NCBI GenBank assembly: GCA_024123955.1
Contig: CP099652.1
Span: forward strand, 1,612,001 to 1,676,000
Reading direction: 5' to 3'
Origin: Oxalobacteraceae bacterium OTU3CINTB1
Lineage (GTDB): Bacteria; Pseudomonadota; Gammaproteobacteria; Burkholderiales; Burkholderiaceae_D
DNA length: 64,000 nucleotides
The translations under genes and the position numbers were made by a program. The stretch's first letter is position 1; each line of letters begins with the position of its first letter. The notes under the pieces were generated by a model. It did not search any database. It worked only from the letters and a program-made list of their open reading frames with translations, and had not been told where the DNA came from. Positions 27,460 to 34,768 of the stretch are shown here, in pieces.

Positions 27460-28278
27460 TCAATTGCAATACCGTTCGCGCAGCAGCGCCAGCATCGCCA
27501 CGTTCAGCTCCCACGCGTTCGATACTTCCTTTTGCGTGTAGGGCAGCGTTTGCGTGTACGGCACCGGGCCGAATTCCGGCGTCAACGTCATGCGCCCGGC
27601 GCCGGCCGCGCGGCGCAGGCGCACCACCTCGTCCCACCACGACAGATGCGCCGCCAGCGCCGCCTGCGATTCCGGCGCGCGGAAGTCCGCCACCTGCGGC
27701 CCTTGCGGATGGCCGACCCGCGCGTGGATGTGGCGCACATGCGGCAAGGTCGCGGCCAGGGTTTGCGGCTGGTCGTCGAGCAGCGATTCGCAGGCGCAGC
27801 ACCAGTGCGACAGATCGGCCGTCAATCGCAGTTCCGGCATCCGCTCCAGATACGGCAGCAACAGCATCGGATGCGCGCTGAAACGGCTGCGGTGGATCTC
27901 GTGGTAAATCGGCACGCCGTGGCGGCGCGAGATGGCCTGCGCCAGTTCCAGCAGCGCGCCGTTCTGCTCCGGCGTGAAGTAGTCCTTGCCGGTCTGCGAG
28001 TTCACGTGCAGCGGCTTGGCGGCGCAGGCATTGTTCAACAACTCGTCCAGCGCGTCGCGGTGGGCGTCGAAGTCCGGCACCAGCGCCGTCTCCCACTGCG
28101 AGGCGATCAGTCCCAGCCCGGCGGCGGCGATGCGGCCGGTCCAGTCTTCTCGCGCGGCGGCGTCCAGCGGCAGCGACATTTCGATGCCGTCGAAGCCGGC
28201 CGCCTTGACGCGGTCGACGAACACCTGCGGCGCCAGCTCGTTGTTGCCCCAGTGGGCGGCGAAGATTTGTACGATCAA
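27460..28278 (-). CDS. Sugar phosphate isomerase/epimerase (xylose-isomerase-like TIM barrel)
   Basis: Cytosolic TIM-barrel protein of 272 residues starting IVQIFAAHWGNNELAPQVF. The family pattern includes FDGIEMSLPL after strand 2, PIYHEIHRSRFSAHP carrying likely metal ligands Glu and His, LTADLSHWCCACESL, VRHIHARVGHPQGPQ and LTPEFGPVPYTQ with the last Glu. The start is a TTG at 28278 that shares TTGA with the stop of the PhyH gene, so the two are translationally coupled; longer in-frame extensions to 28725 lie inside that gene and are rejected. Substrate unknown. Pairing with a PhyH dioxygenase suggests catabolism of a sugar-like or cyclitol compound. Confidence 0.87.
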   Translation of the reverse strand: MIVQIFAAHWGNNELAPQVFVDRVKAAGFDGIEMSLPLDAAAREDWTGRIAAAGLGLIASQWETALVPDFDAHRDALDELLNNACAAKPLHVNSQTGKDYFTPEQNGALLELAQAISRRHGVPIYHEIHRSRFSAHPMLLLPYLERMPELRLTADLSHWCCACESLLDDQPQTLAATLPHVRHIHARVGHPQGPQVADFRAPESQAALAAHLSWWDEVVRLRRAAGAGRMTLTPEFGPVPYTQTLPYTQKEVSNAWELNVAMLALLRERYCN

Positions 28279-29111
28279 AGGAAACCCCGCACCGGGAAGC
28301 TGGCGTCGCGCTGGATCCAGTTCAGCGGCGAGTATTCGGTGGCGGCGTCGGTGACGTGCAGCGTGTAGGCGTGGCGCGAGAACGCCGAGCGGTTCGGCGC
28401 GCTGTAGTGCGGCAGCAGGCCGTGGAAGCATACCAGGCTGCCGGCCTTGCATTCGAGCGGCACGGCGGTGCTGTCGTCCGGCCATGGCATGTCGCTCAGT
28501 TTTTCCATGCGTACGTGGTCGCCGGTGCGCAGGAAGCGTTCGCGCATCGGGCCGCGATGGCCGCCCGGTTCGGCCCACATGCAGCCGTTCTCCAGGGTCG
28601 CGTCTTCCAGCGCGAACCAGAACGTGGTCACGCTCACCGGATCGGTGTCGAAGTAGGTGGCGTCCTGGTGCCAGCGCACCTCGCCGCCGATGCCGGGCTG
28701 CTTGAAGATGTACATCGACTGCCACACCTGGGCGTCGTTCAGGCCCAAGTCGCGGGCGACGGCGACCAGGCGGGCGTCGGCCGAGAAGCTGCGGAACACC
28801 GGATCGAGATCGTGCATCGCGTGGCCGATCTTGTTGATCGACAGCGACTTGTCCTGTTTCAGCTCGCCGTCCGGGCCGAAGGCTTCCTCTTCGAAGAAGC
28901 AGCGTATCGTGTTGTCGGAGCGCAGGAAGTAGTCGTCGGTGGTCTTTTCCTGTTCGACGGTGCTGAAGATGCCGGCGCCTTTCGGGTCGAATTCGTTGAC
29001 AATCTGCGCGGCGCGCGCGCGCAGCCCGGCGATCTCGGCGGCGCTTTTAAAGTCCGGCAGCACGATGTAGCCATCGCGTTGATATTGTTGTTTTTGCGCG
29101 TCTGTCAGCAT
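28275..29111 (-). CDS. Phytanoyl-CoA dioxygenase (PhyH) family protein
   Basis: Iron(II)/2-oxoglutarate oxygenase of 278 residues from the ATG at 29111 (MLTDAQKQQYQRDGYIVLP, the standard PhyH opening). The frame stays open for 50 more codons upstream, but these overlap the promoter and regulator-binding region. Metal ligands are His and Asp in VRWHQDATYFDTDP and a distal His in LLPHYSAPNRSAF, whose Arg should bind 2-oxoglutarate. Bacterial PhyH proteins hydroxylate many small molecules, so lipid metabolism need not apply. It forms a two-gene operon with the sugar isomerase and is divergent from a LysR regulator, its likely controller. Confidence 0.9.
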   Translation of the reverse strand: MLTDAQKQQYQRDGYIVLPDFKSAAEIAGLRARAAQIVNEFDPKGAGIFSTVEQEKTTDDYFLRSDNTIRCFFEEEAFGPDGELKQDKSLSINKIGHAMHDLDPVFRSFSADARLVAVARDLGLNDAQVWQSMYIFKQPGIGGEVRWHQDATYFDTDPVSVTTFWFALEDATLENGCMWAEPGGHRGPMRERFLRTGDHVRMEKLSDMPWPDDSTAVPLECKAGSLVCFHGLLPHYSAPNRSAFSRHAYTLHVTDAATEYSPLNWIQRDASFPVRGFL

Positions 29112-29183
29112 GCCCGGCTCCGGAGTGATAGTGAGGATCGAACATTGTACGGCGCGGCGCGCGGCCGGACAATCCGCAAAAGG

Positions 29184-29213
29184 TTGACACATTGTCGTCA
29201 AAGTGGAGACAAT
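29184..29213. promoter_or_regulatory. LysR-type operator between phyH and lysR genes
   Basis: ATTGTC-N11-GACAAT (29191-29213) is a perfect inverted repeat that fits the T-N11-A rule for LysR regulators. A second repeat TTGAC-N8-GTCAA (29184-29201) overlaps it. They lie five bases before the lysR start and about 75 bases before the phyH start, so autoregulation and control of phyH are both plausible. Confidence 0.6.
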
Positions 29214-29218
29214 CGGGC

Positions 29219-30148
29219 ATGGATCAGTTACGCGCAATGGAGATATTCGTCGAGGTGGCACGGCTGCGCAGCTTCAGCGAGGCGGGCCGCCGTCTGGGGC
29301 TGACGCGTGCGATGGTGAGCAAGCATATCCTGCAGCTGGAGGATCGGTTGCAGGCGCGCCTGCTGCACCGTTCGACGCGTGAGGTGAGCCTGACCGACGC
29401 CGGCCAGGCCTACCTGGCGCCGTGCATGGCGACGGTGGAACAGGCGCGCGAGGCGGCGCGCGTGGTCGCCCACGCGGGCGCGGAGCTCGCCGGGCCGCTG
29501 CGGATACAGGCGCCGTCCAGCTTTGGCAGCGAATGGCTGGCCGGCGCGGTGGCGCGTTTCAACCTGCTGCACCCGCAGCTGTCGCCGATGCTGTACCTGG
29601 ACGACGCGCTGCTCGATCCGATCGAGCATGGCTTCGACCTGACGATACGGGTGGGCGGCATTCCGGACGTGCATGCGCTGGCGATGCGGCCCCTGGCGCC
29701 GTGCCGGGGCGTGTTGTGCGCCTCGCCGGAGTACCTGGCGCGGCATGGCGTGCCGCGTACGCCGGAGGATTTGCACGACCACCGCTGCCTGCACTTCAGC
29801 CATCTGACCGACGGCACGGCGTGGCACTTCAGCAAAGGGGAGGAGCGGCGCACGGTGCGCGTGCAGGCAGCGTTCACGGCGAATAATGGATTGGTGCTGC
29901 AGCAGGCCGCGCAGCAGGGGCTCGGTATTGTCTACAACACGACGTTTTTGGCTTGGCGCGCGCTGAGGGAGGGCACGCTGGTGCCGGTGCTGGCCGACTG
30001 GGAGCTGCCGCTCAATTATCTGAGCGCGCTGTATCCGGCCAGCCGCCAGCCGTCGCCGAAGGTGCGGGCGTTGATCGATTATCTGGTGGCCGAGTATCAG
30101 CCGGTGCCGCCTTGGGACAACAAGTTGAAGGACCACGGATCCACGTAG
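29219..30148 (+). CDS. LysR-family transcriptional regulator
   Basis: Regulator of 309 residues. The helix-turn-helix at 1-60 reads MDQLRAMEIFVEVARLRSFS then AGRRLGLTRAMVSKHILQLE, followed by LLHRSTREVSLTDAGQAYL. The effector domain (about 90-295) opens with GPLRIQAPSSFGSEWLAG, the CrgA-like subgroup common in betaproteobacteria. The start ATG 29219 was preferred over an upstream in-frame Met at 29192 because it begins the conserved helix. It is divergent from the PhyH-isomerase operon. The final Thr codon and the TAG stop come from the intergenic repeat that begins at 30143, so an insertion may have altered the original C-terminus. Confidence 0.93.
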   Translation: MDQLRAMEIFVEVARLRSFSEAGRRLGLTRAMVSKHILQLEDRLQARLLHRSTREVSLTDAGQAYLAPCMATVEQAREAARVVAHAGAELAGPLRIQAPSSFGSEWLAGAVARFNLLHPQLSPMLYLDDALLDPIEHGFDLTIRVGGIPDVHALAMRPLAPCRGVLCASPEYLARHGVPRTPEDLHDHRCLHFSHLTDGTAWHFSKGEERRTVRVQAAFTANNGLVLQQAAQQGLGIVYNTTFLAWRALREGTLVPVLADWELPLNYLSALYPASRQPSPKVRALIDYLVAEYQPVPPWDNKLKDHGST

Positions 30149-30238
30149 GGCGGATTAGCGTAGCGTAATCCGCCTATGCGTGCGTCTCGGCGGCTCACAG
30201 ATGGCGGATTACGGCGTTCCGCCTAATCCGCCCTACGT
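30143..30238. repeat. 96-bp palindromic intergenic repeat, copy 1
   Basis: Perfect 16-bp outer arms (ACGTAGGGCGGATTAG and its complement) enclose 10-bp inner arms (GTAATCCGCC/GGCGGATTAC) and a unique loop. The inner spacers differ (GTAGC-type on the left, GGCGTTCCGC on the right), which gives the element a direction. Related copies are at 40953-41049 (same direction) and 61659-61754 (reversed). The lysR stop codon lies inside this copy. Confidence 0.92.
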
Positions 30239-30252
30239 GTTTTAGATGGTTT

Positions 30253-31302
30253 TTAAGCCACCTTAACCTGCCACGCGCCGTCGCGGTAGACCTGCTCGTC
30301 GTCCAGATACACCGCCTCGGTCACCGCGAACACGTCGACGTGATAGCGCGCCTCCTTGCGCTTGAACTGCGGCTTGGCGTACACGCCATGCTTGGCGCCC
30401 AGCGACAAATGAATGCCGCACATGCGCTCGAAGGTGCCGATGTCGTCGACCATGCAATCGCGCGAAAACGCCCGGTTCATGCCGAACCCCAGCTCGCGCA
30501 GCCACACCTCGCTCTCGTGCGCGCGGATGATGGCGAGCATGTTGTCGAATTCCGGCGTGGCGTTTTCGGCGCCCACCACGCGGCCCTTTTCAACGATCAA
30601 CGTCACCGGCGTGGCCGGCTTGTTGACCAGGAAGGCGGTGTCGCCGAAGACGAAGATGCGTACCCGCCCGTTGACCGCCTCCAGGTCGCGCGCCTCGGTG
30701 AACACCTCGCCCAGCGGGAACTGGCCGCCGACGTTGTTCATGCTGCTGTAGTCGCCGATATTCAGTTTGGCCGATTCGAACGGCGAGCCGAAGACCAGCC
30801 GCTCGCCGTCGCCGCTGTCGACCACGCCGTGTTGCGCGGCGTCGATGCGGGCCTTGAGCGCGTGGCCGACGCCGCGATAGTAGGCCGGGTCGTAAGCCAG
30901 CGAATCGATGTAGTGCAGCCCCTGCTCACCCGGCATGCGCGACAGGTGCACATGCTCGATCACCTTCAGTCCCCGCTTGAACAGCTCGATGCGGATGCGG
31001 AAGGCCTCGAGCCGGAAGCTGGTCGACTGGATCAGTACCACCAGGTCGCCCGCCGCCATGCCGGCGAAGGCGGCCAGCACGTCGTCCGGCGAGACGGTGT
31101 CGAAGTCGACGAAGCGCGCGTCCGGCACCACGCGCCGGTAGGCCTCGGTCAGCGCCCGGTTGAGGTCGGTGCGGGTGTCGTAGACGATCAGCGCGCCGCG
31201 CGGCGCGGCGTGTTCGATGGCCAGCGCCAGGGTGTCGCGCACATTGCGCTCGGCCGTGTCGACCGCGTGGTCGGGAATGTCGCCGAAGCGGGGAGTAGTC
31301 AT
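30253..31302 (-). CDS. Aminopeptidase T (M29)-like metalloprotein
   Basis: Cytosolic protein of 349 residues resembling the leucyl aminopeptidase T group. Candidate metal ligands are Glu in GGQFPLGEVFTEA (about 198), Glu/Asn in RELGFGMNRAF (about 275), His in CGIHLSLGAKHG (about 300) and His/Asp in RYHVDVFAVTE (about 327). The N-terminal third is a Rossmann-like domain (GALIVYDTRTDLNRAL, DLVVLIQSTSFRLE). Proteins of this type include peptidases and uncharacterised metalloenzymes; peptide hydrolysis is therefore only a family-level guess. It stands alone, flanked by the repeat copy 1 on its 3' side. Confidence 0.68.
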   Translation of the reverse strand: MTTPRFGDIPDHAVDTAERNVRDTLALAIEHAAPRGALIVYDTRTDLNRALTEAYRRVVPDARFVDFDTVSPDDVLAAFAGMAAGDLVVLIQSTSFRLEAFRIRIELFKRGLKVIEHVHLSRMPGEQGLHYIDSLAYDPAYYRGVGHALKARIDAAQHGVVDSGDGERLVFGSPFESAKLNIGDYSSMNNVGGQFPLGEVFTEARDLEAVNGRVRIFVFGDTAFLVNKPATPVTLIVEKGRVVGAENATPEFDNMLAIIRAHESEVWLRELGFGMNRAFSRDCMVDDIGTFERMCGIHLSLGAKHGVYAKPQFKRKEARYHVDVFAVTEAVYLDDEQVYRDGAWQVKVA

Positions 31303-31474
31303 TAAGGAAACAGGGTCTGCCGTGGGGAATGCCGCATTAAAGGTGGGATTATAACGCTTTCATATGGGCATTCGCGTCGCCGCCACGCCGCAGCGCATTC
31401 TCCTTGTAATGACCAAGGGAGCGATATAGAATCAGGAATATAGCCTAGCAGCAACTCCTTGGCATAACAACAGG

Positions 31475-31927
31475 ATGCATATGACGGTAATAATGGGACA
31501 GGATTTGCCGCTGGAGCGCCCGGACGCGAACGGACGCGCCGCGTTGTTCGTGCCGACGGCCAGCATCAAGGAAGACGTGCTGGAGACGGTGCGCAAGGGT
31601 TCGGCCATTGTCGGTTTCGGCAATCATGACCGGACGTTAACCATCTATTACGAGAGCAACCGCTTCAACGAGCCCAATCTGGTCAAGTGGGAGCAGAAGG
31701 CGCGCAAGGCCTTCGAGCGTCTGGCCGACAACCTGCCGACGGTCTCTAAAATGGTCAGCAAGCCGGAAAACTTCGAGCAGGTCGGCTACATCAGCAGCAA
31801 GGGGATCCTGATCCGGCGCATGGAAAAGTTGTTGAACTGGCTCGAAACATCGGAAGCCGGCGACACCGCGCCGACGTCTGAAAACATCGTCTTCACCCCG
31901 CCGCCCCCTCCCAAGAAAATCGACTGA
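31475..31927 (+). CDS. Orphan protein with proline tail, unknown function
   Basis: A 150-residue soluble protein I do not recognise. It has a strand-rich N-terminal half (IVGFGNHDRTLTIYYESNRF), a helical middle with many Lys, Glu and Arg (LVKWEQKARKAFERLADNLP), and a C-terminal tail TPPPPPKKID. No signal peptide or membrane segment is seen. The start is either ATG 31475 or ATG 31481; the latter has AGGA at a more usual distance. It is followed by the LEA-like lipoprotein 93 bases on but nothing ties the two functionally. Confidence 0.7.
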   Translation: MHMTVIMGQDLPLERPDANGRAALFVPTASIKEDVLETVRKGSAIVGFGNHDRTLTIYYESNRFNEPNLVKWEQKARKAFERLADNLPTVSKMVSKPENFEQVGYISSKGILIRRMEKLLNWLETSEAGDTAPTSENIVFTPPPPPKKID

Positions 31928-32020
31928 TCCCGCAGTCTCCCTGTCATGATGTCCCGTGCGCTGCATCGGCGCCGGATGTTGTATGTTAATGACAATATGT
32001 AATTCTTGAGGGAGACTATC

Positions 32021-32452
32021 ATGGCTGTTAATACAAGCACGACCATTCGCGGCGCCGGCGCCTTGCTGCTGGCGGTTGCGGCATTACTTAGCGGTTGCCA
32101 AAAGGACGATCCGAGCGAGGCCGGTCCGGCCGAGCGCGCCGGCCGCAAGGTCGACCAGGCCACCGCCAAGGCTGGCAGCGAGCTGAGCCAGGTGCGCGAG
32201 AACGCCGGCCAGCAGATGAGCGAAGCGGCCAGGGACACCGGCCAGAAGATCGACCGGGCCGCCGAGACCGCCGGGGAAAAACTGGACCGCGCCGGCGAGA
32301 CGGCGGGGCAGAAGATCGACAGTGCCGCCACGACCGCCGGGCAAAAGTTCAACGAGGCCACCGATGCGGCCGGCCGCAAGCTGGAACAGGCGGGCGAGAA
32401 GATGCAGGAAAAGGCGCGCGAGCGCGAAGCGGGCAGTACGCCGGCGAAGTAA
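32021..32452 (+). CDS. LEA-like helical lipoprotein
   Basis: Envelope lipoprotein of 143 residues. The ATG at 32021 has GAGGGAG nine bases upstream. The signal peptide ends in lipobox LLSGCQ (Cys near 26); the following Lys-Asp-Asp favours no simple sorting prediction. From about residue 45 the mature part is built from degenerate 11-residue repeats with alternating charged residues and Ala/Gly, for example GQKIDRAAETAGEKLDRAGE. Such 11-mers occur in LEA, apolipoprotein-like and YtxH/hydrophilin proteins and form amphipathic helices. A role in membrane or desiccation protection is possible but inferred. Confidence 0.82.
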   Translation: MAVNTSTTIRGAGALLLAVAALLSGCQKDDPSEAGPAERAGRKVDQATAKAGSELSQVRENAGQQMSEAARDTGQKIDRAAETAGEKLDRAGETAGQKIDSAATTAGQKFNEATDAAGRKLEQAGEKMQEKAREREAGSTPAK

Positions 32453-32481
32453 TGGCCGGCAAATAACCAACGGCGAGATGG

Positions 32482-34590
32482 TCAGGCGGCGGCCGGCGTC
32501 AACGCCTGCGTCGCCGTCTCGCCCAACACCACGCTCAAATCGACGAATCCGTCGCGCCATGCGCGTTCCAGGTCTTGTTCGATCGCCTCCATCGACGTCC
32601 GTTCGAGGTTGGCGAAGCCGCGCACCCCGTACGCGCGGTTGCGTCCGTGCGACTTGGCCAGGTACAGCGCCATGTCGACCAGGTTGACGGCGCGCTCCCA
32701 CGGCAGCGGCGTGCCGCCCGGCGTCAGCGGGAACGGCGAGAAGCCCACCGACACCTTTACCGAAATATCGTGCCCCTGATAGCGGATCGTCTGCGACGAG
32801 ATGCCCGTTAAAATCCGCCGCGCGATGTCGTCCAGGCCGTGGCGCGGACTGGCCGGCAGGAAGGCCAGGAATTCCTCGCCGCCCCAGCGCACGATCATGT
32901 CGGTCTCGCGCAACGCGATGCGCAAATTCTCGGCGATCATCTTGAGCACGGCGTCGCCGGCGGCGTGGCCGTAGGTGTCGTTGATGTTCTTGAAGTGGTC
33001 GACGTCGAGCAGGAACAGCGCGCCGACGATATCGTTGCGGTGTTCGGCGCGCTTTTCGATTTCGGGTGGCAGCTTTTCGTGCGGTTTGAGTCCGCGCATG
33101 TATTCCTGGAAGTGGCGCCGGTTGTACAGCGACGTCAACGGATCGAGCGTCGATTGCGCCTTGAGCTCGAGGTTTTTCTCCTCCAGCTGCGCGTTGGCGT
33201 TGCGCACCTTGCGGTACAACATGCCGATCATCACCGAGGCCAGCCCGAACACCAGCGCCAGCAGCCACCAGATGCGCTGTTGCAGGCGGCGGTTGTCGAT
33301 CTCCACGCCCTTGAGCTGGTTCTCGCGGCTGAGCAGTTCGATCTGGCGCTGCTTCTTCTCGGTCTCGTATTTTTCCTGCAGCTCCAGCACCGCCTTCTGG
33401 CGCTGCTTCTCGAACAGTTCGTTCGACAGCTCGCGCTCGCGGTGGTAGGCCGACAACGCGCCGGCCAGGTCGCCCGAGCGCTCCAGCACCTCGCCATACT
33501 CGCGCAGCACCTGTTGCAGATAGGGCTTGTTGTTTTCCCGCTCATAGCGCGCCATGCCCGCCTCGTACTGTTCCTTGCCTTCGGCGATGCGGCCCATGGC
33601 CAGATAGGCTTGGGCCAGGTTGATGCGCGCCACGGCGGTGCTTGATTCGTCGTTGCTGCGCTGCGTCACGCTCAAGGCTTCCAGCGCGTATTGCGCTGCG
33701 CGCGGGTAGTCCCGCTCCTTGAGATAGCTGTCCGACAGGTTGACCAGCGTGGAGCCGACCATCCGTTCGGCGCCCAGCTTGCGCACCAGCTGCAGTGTGC
33801 GCAGCAGCGCCGCCAGGGCGCGCTTGGGTTGTCCGGAGTCGATCGCCAGGCCATATTCGGTGGTCTTGGCCATCGCCATGCGGCCCGGCGAGTTGAGCTT
33901 TTCGGTCTCGGCCAGCAGCTCCACAAGGCTGGCGGAGGCCTTGTCGAATTCCTTCATCTGCGTGTAGAGCGTGGTCAGCGCGTTGAGCGCGGCCGCCGGC
34001 ATCGCCGGATCGTCCTTGACGGTGCGCGACAGGTCGACCGCCTGCTGCAACTTGATCAGCGCCTGCGGGAAGTTGCCCTGCTCGGCGTAGCTCTGGCCGG
34101 CGGTGATGGTCGCCTGCGTGCGCAGCGCGGCGTTGTCGGTGGTCGCGGCCAGTTTTTCGGCATCGAAGGCGAGGGCGTGGGCGGCGTCGATGTCGGCCTT
34201 GGCGGACAGTACGTAGACCTTGTTCAGCATGCCCTTGGCGATGATGCCGTTGTCTTTGAGGCTCTTGCCGTAGGCGATGACCTCCTCGGCGCCGGCCATC
34301 GCCTCGGCGTTGTCGCCCATGCGCATGCGCGAGGCGCTAATCTGGACCAGCAGTTCGGCGCGGGTGTACGGGGATTTGTCGGCCGCCTCGGGCTGCAAGG
34401 TCAGCAGCTCGGCCAGCGCCTTGTCTGGCACGAAGCGGCTTTGCTCGCGGATGTCGAAAAGGCGGCTGTTGAGCGCGGCCTCGTCCATCTGGGCGAAGGC
34501 CGCCAAGGGGCAGAGCGTGAGAGCCGCCGCCAGTGCGCTGCTACGCGCCTGGATCAACCACCAGCTGTTTCTCTTCACCGCCAACGCCAA
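32482..34590 (-). CDS. TPR-GGDEF membrane diguanylate cyclase
   Basis: Diguanylate cyclase of 702 residues. A signal-like N-terminus (SALAAALTLCPLAAFAQ) leads to a periplasmic TPR array (about 40-400, e.g. AARINLAQAYLAMGRIAEGK). One membrane segment (RIWWLLALVFGLASVMIGML) follows, then a coiled linker and the GGDEF domain (about 490-665). The active-site motif is GGEEF in VRWGGEEFLAFLP, a functional variant; no RxxD inhibitory site is obvious before it. The start is uncertain: TTG 34590 touches the purine run AGGGGG, TTG 34584 is at better spacing, and GTG 34578 is another option. A ligand or protein sensed by the TPRs is unknown. Confidence 0.92.
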   Translation of the reverse strand: MALAVKRNSWWLIQARSSALAAALTLCPLAAFAQMDEAALNSRLFDIREQSRFVPDKALAELLTLQPEAADKSPYTRAELLVQISASRMRMGDNAEAMAGAEEVIAYGKSLKDNGIIAKGMLNKVYVLSAKADIDAAHALAFDAEKLAATTDNAALRTQATITAGQSYAEQGNFPQALIKLQQAVDLSRTVKDDPAMPAAALNALTTLYTQMKEFDKASASLVELLAETEKLNSPGRMAMAKTTEYGLAIDSGQPKRALAALLRTLQLVRKLGAERMVGSTLVNLSDSYLKERDYPRAAQYALEALSVTQRSNDESSTAVARINLAQAYLAMGRIAEGKEQYEAGMARYERENNKPYLQQVLREYGEVLERSGDLAGALSAYHRERELSNELFEKQRQKAVLELQEKYETEKKQRQIELLSRENQLKGVEIDNRRLQQRIWWLLALVFGLASVMIGMLYRKVRNANAQLEEKNLELKAQSTLDPLTSLYNRRHFQEYMRGLKPHEKLPPEIEKRAEHRNDIVGALFLLDVDHFKNINDTYGHAAGDAVLKMIAENLRIALRETDMIVRWGGEEFLAFLPASPRHGLDDIARRILTGISSQTIRYQGHDISVKVSVGFSPFPLTPGGTPLPWERAVNLVDMALYLAKSHGRNRAYGVRGFANLERTSMEAIEQDLERAWRDGFVDLSVVLGETATQALTPAAA

Positions 34591-34739
34591 GCCCCCTGAA
34601 AGCGCTCCGCCACTGCGGAGTCGTCCGGGTAATTATATTCGTGTTGCAACTTCGAAAGACGTGGTACGCGTATTTTTCATCGAAAAGCGCACATGTTGAC
34701 AAAACAAGCTGGCCGGGTTGGCAACTTCGTATCAACTTA

Positions 34740-34767
34740 GTGGCAACCCCGTGGCAACCCCGTGGTA
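34740..34767. repeat. Short tandem repeat between the TPR-GGDEF and ABC exporter genes
   Basis: GTGGCAACCCC occurs twice in tandem and is followed by a partial third unit GTGGTAA. It lies in the 178-bp gap upstream of the TPR-GGDEF start and immediately past the ABC stop. The rest of the gap is AT-rich and probably holds the minus-strand promoter, but no clear -35/-10 pair was found. Confidence 0.6.
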
Positions 34768-34768
34768 A

